A stretch of DNA of 64,000 nucleotides from CAWKCE01 sp032127035 (GTDB lineage: Bacteria > Actinomycetota > Actinomycetes > JAHEKZ01): the NCBI GenBank assembly GCA_963848085.1, contig CAWKCE010000003.1:1178001-1242000 (forward strand), in the 5' to 3' direction. Under the pieces are notes generated by a model that was given only the letters and a program-made list of their open reading frames with translations, was not told where the DNA came from and did no database searches. Shown here in pieces: positions 7,871 through 16,069 of this stretch (position 1 is the stretch's first letter; each line of letters begins with the position of its first letter). Both the position numbers and the translations under genes were made by a program.

Positions 7871-9688
7871 ATGGGACTGCGCCCACCCGCTGTGGCCGCG
7901 ACGCTCCTGGCAGCCTCTGGGTTCTTGGTTGCCATGGCGTCGGCACCGAGCGTCGGCGCTGCGGCGGCGGGGGTCTCCTCCGGACCGCGGCTCACCGTCT
8001 CCACCCACCTTGCCGTCCAGGGCGACCGCGTCCGAGTGCGTGCGCTGCGCGTCGGCGGCGCGACGTCCTGCTCCTTGTCGGCCCGCCGTACGAACGGCCC
8101 CGGCAGCAGAAGCTTGGGGCGCGCCCCGGTCGATGGCGGCGTGGCGCGATGGTCCTTTCCCACCACCGGCTGGCAGACCGGAACCTGGCGGCTGCGCGCC
8201 GACTGTGGCCCGGCGCGCCTGAAGAAGGACCTTCGGGTCGTGACTCCGCCTGGCCCCCCACCGGCCAGCGGCTCCTTCAGCGCACCCACCGTCACTGTGA
8301 CCCCGACCCTGACACCGAGTTATCGGCCCGCGATCCACGACTACGTCGTCGAGTGCATTGCCGGGAACCCGGTCGACGTGCAGGTCGACACCGCTGCGGG
8401 GACCTGGGCCTCAGTTGACGGATCGCGATGGGCTACCGGTTCGGTCGCGGCAGCCGTCTCACTCAAGCCCGGCCAAGCCTTCGTCGTCAAGATCTCTGGA
8501 GGTGGGCGCACCGAGACCGCAACGGTCCGCTGCCTGCCCTCGGACTTCCCGGCTCTGCAGGCAACGGGCAAGGGGCCGGCGGGATGGTACGGATTCGGGT
8601 ACCCATACCTGAGTGGCTCGCCCTTCCTGATTCTCGTAGACCGCTACGGCACCCCCGTCTGGTGGTTCCGTGACGTCGAGACTGGTGATCCAGCGGACTT
8701 CCGCGTGTGGACGGGCAAGGAGCTCTCCGCGTTCGGCTGGTCTGGCAAGGTGGCCGTGTCGTGGGCGACAGGTGGGACCTATGTCCTGCGCCGACTCGAT
8801 GGCACCGTCCTACACCGCTGGGGTGCGGGCATGGACCTCGATCGACATGACCTGGTGCCTACACCGCGCGGCACCGTGTACGTGATTCGTTATCTGAAGC
8901 GCGCGTGCGACACCACGCCTTCCGAGTGCGTCGACATGACGGCGTATGGCGGGGGACCTGCGGACACGGTCATCGACGCGGAGATCCTCGAGCTCGCCAA
9001 GGGCGGCCGCGTCCTGTGGTCCTGGCAGACGCGAGGCCACGTGGCCGTTGCCGAGTCACAGCGCCTGCTCGACCACCCGGCCGAGCCCATCCGACAGGCT
9101 GACGGCGACTGGGACCTCGTTCATATGAACTCCGTCGAGCCGGACGGGAAGGGAGTCATCTTCTCGTCGCGCCATCTCGACGCGGTGTATCGAGTCTCCC
9201 GGAAGACGGGCAACATCACCTGGAAGCTTGGCGGCACGACCACCGGTGACAGCCTGAATGTGGTGGGTGACCCGGCCACCGGACTCCCGCTCGGAATGCA
9301 GCACGACGCTCGCCTTCTCCCCGACGGTTCGCTTTCCGTCTACGACAACGCCCACACGCTTCCACGAGCGCCTCGGATGATCCGCTTCGCAGTCGACCGG
9401 AGTGCTGGGACCGCTACGGTCCTCCAGACCCTGCAGGACCTCGATGTGAGCAACTCTGCCTTCGCCGGTAGCGCCCGGCCACTCCCACGGGGTAATTGGC
9501 TCATGGCGTGGGGGGCAAACGACCGCATCTCCGTGAACGCGGTGGACGGTTCAGAGCTCCTGACGATCCGCTCGACTTTGCCCAATGCGGACAAGGCCGT
9601 GCCCTATCGCGCTGTCTACCTCCCGACACGGCTGACGTCGGCCAGCCAGCTTCGCTCGGCGATGACCAAGATGCATCGCCGAAACTGA
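7871..9688 (+). CDS. Secreted arylsulfotransferase-like (ASST-family) protein
   Basis: 605 residues from ATG 7871, which has GGGGGGACGG upstream and begins an export signal (MGLRPPAVAATLLAASGFLVAMASAPSVG). The frame is also open further upstream, inside the dioxygenase gene, but that part is not needed. After a ~190-residue Ig-like N-terminal region, the rest has the ASST beta-propeller repeats: HDLVPTPRGTVYVI, LVHMNSVEPDGKGVIFSSRHLDAVYRV, MQHDARLLPDGSLSVYDNA and LPRGNWLMAWG. Characterised relatives move sulfuryl groups between phenols, but many Gram-positive members are untested. A second look at the active-site His would be needed to claim activity. Confidence 0.8.
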   Translation: MGLRPPAVAATLLAASGFLVAMASAPSVGAAAAGVSSGPRLTVSTHLAVQGDRVRVRALRVGGATSCSLSARRTNGPGSRSLGRAPVDGGVARWSFPTTGWQTGTWRLRADCGPARLKKDLRVVTPPGPPPASGSFSAPTVTVTPTLTPSYRPAIHDYVVECIAGNPVDVQVDTAAGTWASVDGSRWATGSVAAAVSLKPGQAFVVKISGGGRTETATVRCLPSDFPALQATGKGPAGWYGFGYPYLSGSPFLILVDRYGTPVWWFRDVETGDPADFRVWTGKELSAFGWSGKVAVSWATGGTYVLRRLDGTVLHRWGAGMDLDRHDLVPTPRGTVYVIRYLKRACDTTPSECVDMTAYGGGPADTVIDAEILELAKGGRVLWSWQTRGHVAVAESQRLLDHPAEPIRQADGDWDLVHMNSVEPDGKGVIFSSRHLDAVYRVSRKTGNITWKLGGTTTGDSLNVVGDPATGLPLGMQHDARLLPDGSLSVYDNAHTLPRAPRMIRFAVDRSAGTATVLQTLQDLDVSNSAFAGSARPLPRGNWLMAWGANDRISVNAVDGSELLTIRSTLPNADKAVPYRAVYLPTRLTSASQLRSAMTKMHRRN

Positions 9689-9723
9689 CCGGGATTCTCG
9701 GACCAGCCCACCAGCCGGCTGTC

Positions 9724-9729
9724 TAAGGT
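9724..9729 (+). promoter_or_regulatory. -10 element TAAGGT, leaderless start
   Basis: TAAGGT ends 7 nt before ATG 9737 of the PF13769-like gene. It would drive the overlapping three-gene unit 9737-11132. Confidence 0.5.
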
Positions 9730-9736
9730 GTTGGCC

Positions 9737-10051
9737 ATGGCGGAGTTCCTCGTGATGTCCTGGCGTGAGCTGCCGTCGCTGGTCACCGCTCGAGAGGGCG
9801 ACGACGTGGCGAAGGTGCCGCTTCCGGCTCGGCTGCAGGAGGCGATCGACGAAGCGGCCACGAGACTTGGCGAGACCGGCAGCGAGGCCTATCTCGCCGG
9901 CTGGCAGCGAGGGGGCTGGACCCAGCGTGACGGTGACGCCGCGACGGTGGCGGCAGCCGTTGCGGCCGAGCTCGAGGACACGTGGTCTGTCGAGGCAGTT
10001 GCGGCATACCTCGACGGCCTTGGGCCCGCCGGACCGGGAGCAGACGTGTGA
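9737..10051 (+). CDS. PF13769-like ('virulence factor' family) small protein
   Basis: 104 residues beginning AEFLVMSWRELPSLVTAR and containing LQEAIDEAATRLG...YLAGWQRG, which matches the layout of the small family labelled 'virulence factor' (VxWRxIPxxV near the start, AIDxAA, YLxxWxRG). Its biochemical role is not established. ATG 9737 is preferred over an upstream GTG because of the -10 spacing. Its stop overlaps the GTG of the DinB-like gene by 4 nt, so the two are translationally coupled. Confidence 0.7.
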   Translation: MAEFLVMSWRELPSLVTAREGDDVAKVPLPARLQEAIDEAATRLGETGSEAYLAGWQRGGWTQRDGDAATVAAAVAAELEDTWSVEAVAAYLDGLGPAGPGADV

Positions 10052-10527
10052 GCGGGCCCGGAGCACGGCGACCTGAGCTCGCGGCGTTGGCCGCGTCCGC
10101 CGAGGAGCTGGTGACAGCCGCGCGCACGGCGACGACCCCCGAGGGGGAGTGGACCCCAGCGCTGAACCTGGGCCACCTGTCACAGGTCGACGACGAGGTG
10201 TGGGCTCCTCGGATCATGCAGATGGTCGACGCTCGACACCGCAGCTCCGCCTCGCCCACCTTCAGCTGGTGGGAGTCCGCGGAGGGAAGCACCGAGACCC
10301 GATTTGCCGAGTACACACTCGACGCCGCCGCCGGTGAGCTGTCGCGGTCTCGCGCCGCCCTCATCGGCCTCTTGGCCGGGCTCAGCGACGACGAGTGGAC
10401 GGCGATCGCGCACCATGACGTCTTCGGTGTGATCGACATCGTCGGGCTGGTGCGCGAAGTTCTCGCCCACGACCACGTCCACATGGAGCTCCTTGGCGCA
10501 CCTGGTGGGAGCAGCGGATCGCAGTGA
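10048..10527 (+). CDS. DinB-superfamily protein
   Basis: 159 residues from GTG 10048. It has the DinB/YfiT four-helix pattern: NLGHLSQVDDEVWAPRI (first metal His), WWESAEGSTETRF, and IVREVLAHDHVHMELL-type C-terminal helix with HDHVH metal ligands. DinB proteins include thiol-dependent (mycothiol, bacillithiol) transferases and isomerases; in a mycothiol producer a mycothiol-dependent reaction is plausible. It is coupled by 4-nt overlaps to the genes on both sides. Confidence 0.75.
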   Translation: MSGPGARRPELAALAASAEELVTAARTATTPEGEWTPALNLGHLSQVDDEVWAPRIMQMVDARHRSSASPTFSWWESAEGSTETRFAEYTLDAAAGELSRSRAALIGLLAGLSDDEWTAIAHHDVFGVIDIVGLVREVLAHDHVHMELLGAPGGSSGSQ

Positions 10528-11132
10528 TCGCGGACCGCGCTGCCGGTCAGCTCCGGAGGTGGGGCTACCTCGGTCTCGCTGTCGCAGACGCTTCACTGGC
10601 ACTGGCCGGAGCCACCCGAGCCAGACGGCTGACCAAGCCCGCGCTCATGCCTGTGTTGATGGTGGGCCGCGACCGGCCAACCCAGCGGGCTCTGGCCCTG
10701 GGGGGCGCCGGGGACGTCGCACTTCTGTTTCCGACCACCCCCGCGTTCGCGGTGGGCCTGAGCTGCTTCCTGGCCGGCCACCTCAGCTGGGTTGCCGCCC
10801 TACGGGGTCGGCCTGGGCAGGCGAGAGTGGTGTCGAGACATCCCTTAGTGGTCGTGCCCTATGTCGCCACGTGGGCCGGTCTGAATGCCTACCTGTGGCC
10901 CCGCACGGGGAGCCTGCGAATCCCCGTGCTTGCCTACAGCACCGCACTGGGAGGTATGGCCTTGGTGGCCCTCGACACCGGCCACCCTCGGGCATCGCTC
11001 GGTGGCGCCCTGTTCATGCTGTCCGACAGCCTTCTCGCACTGAAGCGGTTCGGCGGGCTGAGAATCCCACTGCAGGAAGCAGCCGTCATGGCGACCTACA
11101 CCGCCGCGCAGTACCTGTTGGCAAGTGATTGA
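10524..11132 (+). CDS. YhhN-family membrane protein (lysoplasmalogenase-like)
   Basis: 202 residues from GTG 10524 with about seven hydrophobic segments. The motifs match the YhhN/TMEM86 family: LTKPALMPVLMV, LALGGAGDVALLF, LSCFLAGHLSWVAA and a C-terminal GALFMLSDSLLAL. Eukaryotic and some bacterial relatives hydrolyse the vinyl-ether bond of lysoplasmalogens. The conserved polar residues (Lys in TKP, Asp in GAGD and MLSDS, His in AGH) are all present. Its GTG overlaps the DinB stop by 4 nt. Confidence 0.82.
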   Translation: MIADRAAGQLRRWGYLGLAVADASLALAGATRARRLTKPALMPVLMVGRDRPTQRALALGGAGDVALLFPTTPAFAVGLSCFLAGHLSWVAALRGRPGQARVVSRHPLVVVPYVATWAGLNAYLWPRTGSLRIPVLAYSTALGGMALVALDTGHPRASLGGALFMLSDSLLALKRFGGLRIPLQEAAVMATYTAAQYLLASD

Positions 11133-11145
11133 CGAAGGCGTCAGG

Positions 11146-11580
11146 TCAACCGAGCGAGTCGATGACCTTTGTGATCCGCCGGGACCTCGTGTCCTCGGCC
11201 TTCGCGTCGGCGACCTGGCGGCAGAACTCCTTGCGCTTGGAGTACGACAGTGCCGCGAATGCCTCAATCTGTCCGGCGGCCTTGAGCGCCTCAGCCAGTG
11301 CGAGGGGAATGTCTACGGTGCGCGGACCGTCGTCGAGAACCAAGGTCACCTCGACGCTGTCTCCCGCCGACAGACCGGACGCCTCCCGGTGGGCCTTCGA
11401 CAGCGAGATCAGGAACGTCCCGCCCCGCACGGCGACCGTGCTCGGATAGGTGTACCCAGCCACAGTCACCTGGACCGGCGGCTGCTTCCCCGCGCCGAGC
11501 TCGGCGATGTTCTCGGCGGGAACCTCGATACCGGTGTTGTTGCCAAATCCCCGGATCTCGGTCTGGAAGGTCGTCTCCAC
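11146..11580 (-). CDS. DUF1905 and OmdA/YdeI-type domain protein
   Basis: 144 residues from GTG 11580 (METTFQTEIRGFGNNTGIEVP). The first ~95 residues are DUF1905 (VTVAGYTYPSTVAVRGGTFLISLSK, then SVEVTLVLDD). The last part, EAFAALSYSKRKEFCRQVADAKAEDTRSRRITKVI, is the OmdA/YdeI-type helical region. Function is unassigned; such proteins are labelled bacteriocin-protection in some annotations without direct evidence here. A frameshifted DUF1905 paralog lies immediately upstream on the same strand. Confidence 0.85.
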   Translation of the reverse strand: METTFQTEIRGFGNNTGIEVPAENIAELGAGKQPPVQVTVAGYTYPSTVAVRGGTFLISLSKAHREASGLSAGDSVEVTLVLDDGPRTVDIPLALAEALKAAGQIEAFAALSYSKRKEFCRQVADAKAEDTRSRRITKVIDSLG

Positions 11581-11611
11581 GCCGCGGACGCTACACCGGT
11601 CTCGGACTTCG

Positions 11612-11898
11612 TCAGGGTGCGACCACCAGCCCAACGGTCACGACGTCGCCGACTTCGATTCGTTCCGCGCTGCGCACGGCGTCCTTGATTGGCACGAGGT
11701 ACTGGCCGTCTTTGGGAAACAGGGACGTTGTCCATTCGGTCCCGCCAAGAGTCGCGGTGACGGGAACCATGCCCCACCCGTAGCTCACGACCCTCGCCAG
11801 CTCGGCCAGCTCAGCACATTCGGCGCGGGGACGGTGACGAAATGGAAGGGCGCCGGACCGCGCCAGAACCACAGCTCGCCAGCGAACTCCAACTCCAC
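11612..11898 (-). pseudogene. DUF1905 gene with a one-base frameshift
   Basis: Reading from GTG 11898 gives VELEFAGELWFWRGPAPFHFVTVPAP, a typical DUF1905 start. The frame then runs out of register at about 11820. The next frame supplies the continuation (CAELAELARVVSYGWGMVPVTATLGG...VGDVVTVGLVVAP) to the stop at 11612. Adding one G between GCGCC and GAATG restores a single ~95-residue protein. Either this is a recent -1 mutation or a sequence error; the otherwise intact protein sequence favours something recent. Confidence 0.75.
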
Positions 11899-11947
11899 GC
11901 GGACAGGGTACGGCCGTACGCCGCGAAGGTGAACGCCTGACGGCGTG

Positions 11948-12763
11948 CTAGAGCCCGACTTGCAGGGCTTTCCGGGCCAGCTCGACGATCTGTAGACGAG
12001 GCGGAGGTGCGTAGTCGGTGTACCCGCTGACGGGGTTGAGCACGTGTCCCAGCTTGGTGACGACCACGGTTCCCGACTGCTGGACGGCCATCCCGAATCC
12101 GTCCGAAAGATCGTTGACGAAATCGACTCTCTGCTGCCAGGCCAGCGACCGCGCGCCAACGCCTGGAAGAGAGACGGGAACGATGGTGGCGTTCCATACT
12201 CCATCGCAGGACGTGCAGACCCACTCACGGGTGCTCGGGCATTCCCTCATGAAGCGTTCCAGACGCCGCAGCGTTCGCTGGGCTTGGGCAACGGTTGGGT
12301 AGCGGTAGATGGTGACCGAGGCGACTCCCCGCACATTGGGCGGCGTGCCCACAACGTCTCCCCAGTAGGCGCGCTTCTGAGTGCTCACATAGCCCTGGTA
12401 CGGGCGGGCTGTCAGGCACTGAGGAGGCTCGGCACCGATCACGTCGCCACTTGGCAGGTACGGATCGCCCTTGTATTGCGTCCACGGCCCGACGCCGTCG
12501 CTGACTCTCTTGACGAAGGCCAGCCTGGGGAAGTCCGCGGGCTTGATCGATGTTCGCAAGGGTGGAGGGCTCGGTTGCGTCGTTGGACTACTCGCAGCCG
12601 GTGTTGGGCTCGTTGAGACCGAAGCCGGAGAGGTGGTCGGCGCCGTCGCCACCGGAGATTGGTCACTGGACGAACCGCAGCTAGCCAAGACCAGACACAC
12701 CAGCGCGCCGGCGAACACACTGGTGACCCGAACGCCTGACGGGCACGCGGTCGCGAGCGACAT
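11948..12763 (-). CDS. Putative lipoprotein, sensor-domain-like
   Basis: 271 residues from ATG 12763, with GGGAGGG 5 nt upstream. The N-terminus has a lipobox (VCLVLASCG), giving lipidated Cys near residue 31. A Ser/Thr/Pro-rich linker follows (to about residue 85), then a globular part with Cys residues (QCLTARPY, RECPSTREWVCTSCDG). The arrangement resembles extracellular PknH-like or sensor domains of actinobacteria, but no family match is certain. A longer upstream ATG lacks a ribosome site. Confidence 0.72.
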   Translation of the reverse strand: MSLATACPSGVRVTSVFAGALVCLVLASCGSSSDQSPVATAPTTSPASVSTSPTPAASSPTTQPSPPPLRTSIKPADFPRLAFVKRVSDGVGPWTQYKGDPYLPSGDVIGAEPPQCLTARPYQGYVSTQKRAYWGDVVGTPPNVRGVASVTIYRYPTVAQAQRTLRRLERFMRECPSTREWVCTSCDGVWNATIVPVSLPGVGARSLAWQQRVDFVNDLSDGFGMAVQQSGTVVVTKLGHVLNPVSGYTDYAPPPRLQIVELARKALQVGL

Positions 12764-12972
12764 TTCGCCCTCCCACCCCATTCTGGCTGGGACAGGGACC
12801 TGCACGACAGAGACCTACGTCCATGGGGGCGCCGCTGTTTGACCGATCGGCAAGACCATGCGGCCGGACTGGATGCGCGCTCCGACGTGCTCGGAGTCAG
12901 TCCCCAGGGTTTCCCGCGACCCACATGACGTAGGCCTCGTCCCCAACTCCCGCAGGTCACAGGCCCTCTGTC

Positions 12973-13061
12973 TGGTGTCCGAGGGGGGACTTGAACCCCC
13001 ATGCCCCGTAAAGGGCACTAGCACCTCAAGCTAGCGCGTCTGCCAATTCCGCCACCCGGAC
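12973..13061 (-). tRNA. tRNA-Leu (anticodon GAG)
   Basis: The minus strand reads GTCCGGGTGGCGGAATTGGC from 13061, with a 7-bp acceptor stem pairing GTCCGGG with CTCGGAC. The anticodon stem is CTAGC/GCTAG with loop TTGAGGT, giving GAG. A long variable arm (TGCCCTTTACGGGGCA) is typical of type II tRNA-Leu, and the T-arm holds GTTCAAGTC. The discriminator A (12976) and an encoded CCA end at 12973. Confidence 0.95.
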
Positions 13062-13158
13062 GTGAGCGCACTCCGGCGCTCGGGCACAGCGACGATACCA
13101 ACTCCGAATCCACGCGGGGAAACGGGACGTAGCCGCCCTGCCGGGGCAGGATGGTCCC

Positions 13159-14484
13159 GTGACCGACTTGACGACGCGCGCCGAGGACGAGGTCGTGGAG
13201 TTGTGCCGCGACCTGCTCCGGATGGACACCAGCAACTACGGGGACGACCCCCGGTCCACCGAGCGGGAGGCCGCGGAGTACACGGCGGCCAAGCTGAGCG
13301 AGGTCGGGCTGGACGTGGAGCTGGTCGAGTCGGCGCCGAATCGGACCAGTGTCTTCGCCCGGGTCGCGGGGGAGGACCGCTCACGACCGCCCTTGATGCT
13401 GCACGGGCACCTCGATGTCGTGCCCGCCGACGCCGCTGACTGGCGGCACCCACCCTTCTCCGGCGAAATCGTCGACGAGGATGGCGTGGAGATGCTGTGG
13501 GGACGCGGTGCCATCGACATGAAGGACATGGACGCCATGATCCTGGGGGTGGTCCGGGACCGGCTCCGGTCCGGACGCCTGCCGCCACGCGATCTGGTGC
13601 TGGCCTTCCTGGCGGACGAGGAGGCAGGTGGCCACTTCGGTGGTCACTGGCTGGTGAAGAACCGACGGGATCTGTTCGACGGTGTCGAGGACGCCGTGGG
13701 CGAGGTGGGTGGGTTCAGCTTCACGGTTCGGGACGACCTACGGCTGTACCTGATCGAGACGGCGGAGAAGGGCATCGCCTGGATGCGGCTGTCCGCATCG
13801 GGCCGGGCCGGACACGGGTCCATGGTCAACACCGACAACGCGGTCACGCGGCTGGCCGAGGCGGTAGCCAGGCTCGGAAGTCACGAGTTCCCGCTGACCC
13901 TCACCAAGACCGTGCGCGCTTTCCTCGACGAGGTGTGTCGGGCACTGGACCTCGACCCGGAGACCGCTGACCCAGAAGCGGTCGTGGCGCAGCTCGGGCC
14001 AATCGCACCGCTCATCGGCGCGACGCTTCGCCACAGCGCCAACCCGACCATGCTGGAGGCCGGCTACAAGGCCAACGTCATCCCCGGCGACGCTCATGCC
14101 GTGGTCGACGGCCGGTACCTCCCGGGGATGCGCGACGACTTCCTCGCCCAGGTCGACGCCGTGATCGGGCCGGACATCGCTCGCGAGCAGGTGGTCGACG
14201 ACATCGGCCTCGAGACCGGGTTCGAGGGGCCGCTCGTGGCAGCAATGAGCGCCTCCCTTCTGGCGGAGGACCCGGGCGCCCGCGCCGTGCCCTACATGTT
14301 GTCCGGCGGCACCGATGCCAAGGCGTTCGCCACCATCGGCATCACGGGCTACGGGTTCGCGCCGCTTCGGCTGCCACCGTGGCTGGCCTTCGCCGACCTG
14401 TTCCACGGGGTGGACGAGCGGGTACCCACCGATGCGCTGCGCTTCGGGGCGCGCGTCCTCGACCGCTTCCTCGACCAGATCTGA
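13159..14484 (+). CDS. M20-family metallopeptidase (dipeptidase/deacylase type)
   Basis: 441 residues with the full M20 metal site: HGHLDVVP (about 81-88), GRGAIDMK (about 116-123), DEEAGG (about 153-158), and SGGTDAKAF near 384 with the distal His in DLFHGVDE. The dimerisation domain has SGRAGHGSM. This branch is widespread in actinobacteria and is annotated as M20/M25/M40 or dipeptidase; the natural substrate is not known. GTG 13159 is the start. Its TGA abuts the TCA (stop) of the opposite-strand DUF5703 gene. Confidence 0.9.
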   Translation: MTDLTTRAEDEVVELCRDLLRMDTSNYGDDPRSTEREAAEYTAAKLSEVGLDVELVESAPNRTSVFARVAGEDRSRPPLMLHGHLDVVPADAADWRHPPFSGEIVDEDGVEMLWGRGAIDMKDMDAMILGVVRDRLRSGRLPPRDLVLAFLADEEAGGHFGGHWLVKNRRDLFDGVEDAVGEVGGFSFTVRDDLRLYLIETAEKGIAWMRLSASGRAGHGSMVNTDNAVTRLAEAVARLGSHEFPLTLTKTVRAFLDEVCRALDLDPETADPEAVVAQLGPIAPLIGATLRHSANPTMLEAGYKANVIPGDAHAVVDGRYLPGMRDDFLAQVDAVIGPDIAREQVVDDIGLETGFEGPLVAAMSASLLAEDPGARAVPYMLSGGTDAKAFATIGITGYGFAPLRLPPWLAFADLFHGVDERVPTDALRFGARVLDRFLDQI

Positions 14485-14679
14485 TCACCCCGGGCGGGCG
14501 AACCGCAGCGCCCGGCGGCGCAGCCACACCCGGCGACGCCCGTCCGGGAACAGCAGGAGGCGCCACAGCTCCCAGCGGCCGTACTCGGCGTGCTCGGTCA
14601 GGAGCTGCCGCACCTCACTGCGGGACAGGCCGCGTGGCAGGTCGAGGCGCCACGTCTCGTACTCCGCGTGCCGGCGCAT
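14485..14679 (-). CDS. DUF5703-like small protein
   Basis: 64 residues from ATG 14679: MRRHAEYETWRLDLPRGLSR, then REVRQLLTEHAEYGRWELWRLLLFPDGRRRVWLRRR-type sequence. The Tyr-Glu-x-Trp start and basic C-terminus fit the small DUF5703 family of actinobacteria, which has no known function. A longer open frame exists upstream, but it would run into the promoter of the divergent gene at 14730. Highly basic. Confidence 0.75.
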   Translation of the reverse strand: MRRHAEYETWRLDLPRGLSRSEVRQLLTEHAEYGRWELWRLLLFPDGRRRVWLRRRALRFARPG

Positions 14680-14717
14680 CAAACCATTCTGCCGGATCCG
14701 CGGATGGAGAGTGGCGG

Positions 14718-14723
14718 TACGGT
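14718..14723 (+). promoter_or_regulatory. -10 element TACGGT, leaderless start
   Basis: TACGGT ends 6 nt before ATG 14730, leaving no room for a ribosome-binding site. Confidence 0.45.
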
Positions 14724-14729
14724 CGAGCC

Positions 14730-15011
14730 ATGGGCACCCCGACTCCACCTCCCGACACCGCCGAGCTCTCCGGGGACGCCGGCATCGACCGGACGCGCCT
14801 TCTGCTCGACGTCCTCGTGACCGCACTTCGGGAGCACCTCGAGACCGTCGAGGGACGCACCGGGGAGTCGGACCCGGCCGTCTACGCGGCGTTCGACCAC
14901 GTTCGGGAGAGTTTCGAGGCCTACGAGGAGGCGTTGTACGACGTGCACGACGAGGTGACGCCGTTCGTGGTCCTCGAGCTCGATGAAGAGGACGACGAGG
15001 ACCTGATGTAG
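14730..15011 (+). CDS. Conserved small acidic protein
   Basis: 93 residues, strongly acidic at the C-terminus (VVLELDEEDDEDLM) and mostly helical in appearance (RTRLLLDVLVTALREHLETVEG, VYAAFDHVRESFEAYEEALYDVHDEVTPFVVLEL). I recognise this as a conserved actinobacterial hypothetical, sometimes mislabelled primosomal protein, but I cannot give a function. It diverges from the DUF5703 gene over 50 bp. Confidence 0.75.
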   Translation: MGTPTPPPDTAELSGDAGIDRTRLLLDVLVTALREHLETVEGRTGESDPAVYAAFDHVRESFEAYEEALYDVHDEVTPFVVLELDEEDDEDLM

Positions 15012-15045
15012 TCAGCAGGCGCGTCGCTCCTGGCGGGCAACCAGC

Positions 15046-16026
15046 TCAGCGCTGGTTCCACCCGAACTCGGGGTAGCCGAGCTCCGGCACCGACACCTCG
15101 TCGAGCGCCGACCGAATCTCCTCTGGCAGCTCCAACGACTCCACCGCGAGGGATCCGAGCAGCTGGGCGGCCGTTCGCGCCCCGACGATCGCCGAGGTGA
15201 CCCCAGGACGGTCGCGAACCCACGCCAATGCCACCTCCAGCGGTGCGACTCCCAGTCCCGATGCCGCCGTCGCCACCGCCTCGACGACCCGACGCGCATG
15301 CTCGTCGAGGTAAGGCTGGACGAAGGCGGTGAAGTGGGGTGAAGCGCCCCGGCTGTCCGCCGGCGTGCCGGACCGGTACTTGCCCGTCAGAACGCCTCGC
15401 CCGAGCGGGGACCAGGCGAGCACGCCGAGGCCGAGCTCGGCGGCGGCAGGCAGCACCTCACGCTCAATACCTCGCTCCAGCAGCGAGTACTCGACCTGGG
15501 TGGCGGCCAGCGCTGAGCGACCAGGAACCGCCCGCTGCCAGGCAGCCGCCGCGCCGGTCTGCCACCCGGCGTAGTTCGAGACACCGACATACCGCACCTT
15601 GCCCGCCCGAACGGCGTCGTCTGCAGCTGCCAGCGACTCCTCAAGCGGGGTGTCCGGGTCCCACGCGTGCAGCTGCCAGAGGTCCACGTGGTCGGTCCCC
15701 AGGCGACGCAGCGACTCGTCGAGCGTGGTGAGCAGGTGCGCTCGGGAGGCGTCGAACCGACGCTCGGTCCCGGGTCGGCTGACCGCCTTGGTCGCCACCA
15801 GCACTTCGTCGCGGGGCACGACGTCGTCCAGCAGAGATCCGAGGACTCCTTCGGCACGGCCGTCGGCATAGACGTCCGCGGTGTCGACGAGCGTCCCGCC
15901 GGCTTCCACGAAGGCCGCCAGTTGGTCGCGTGCCTCGTGCTCGTCGGTGTCCCGGCCCCACGTCATCGTGCCGAGGGCGAGCCGCGAGACGACGAGCCCG
16001 GTGTGCCCCAGGTGGCGCTGCTCCAT
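15046..16026 (-). CDS. Aldo/keto reductase
   Basis: 326 residues from ATG 16026 (MEQRHLGHTGLVVSRLALGTMTWG). AKR motifs are in order: DTADVYADGRAE with the catalytic Asp and Tyr, the Lys in LVATKAVSR, the His in DLWQLHAWDP, and the NADP-binding YSLLERGIEREVLP...GLGVLAWSPLGRGVLTGKY. The closest general type is the AKR11/YghZ-like NADPH-dependent reductase of unknown natural substrate. It diverges from the LLM oxidoreductase with 43 bp between. Confidence 0.9.
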   Translation of the reverse strand: MEQRHLGHTGLVVSRLALGTMTWGRDTDEHEARDQLAAFVEAGGTLVDTADVYADGRAEGVLGSLLDDVVPRDEVLVATKAVSRPGTERRFDASRAHLLTTLDESLRRLGTDHVDLWQLHAWDPDTPLEESLAAADDAVRAGKVRYVGVSNYAGWQTGAAAAWQRAVPGRSALAATQVEYSLLERGIEREVLPAAAELGLGVLAWSPLGRGVLTGKYRSGTPADSRGASPHFTAFVQPYLDEHARRVVEAVATAASGLGVAPLEVALAWVRDRPGVTSAIVGARTAAQLLGSLAVESLELPEEIRSALDEVSVPELGYPEFGWNQR

Positions 16027-16056
16027 GCCGCCGAGGCTACCCAGCACCGGCACGGA

Positions 16057-16062
16057 TAGAGT
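16057..16062 (+). promoter_or_regulatory. -10 element TAGAGT, leaderless start
   Basis: TAGAGT ends 7 nt before ATG 16070 of the LLM oxidoreductase gene. Confidence 0.45.
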
Positions 16063-16069
16063 CCGCGCC

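Noticed and set aside
13140..13158. Leaderless -10 before the M20 peptidase gene
   Set aside because: The stretch before GTG 13159 has CAGGATGGT but no TANNNT at the usual distance.
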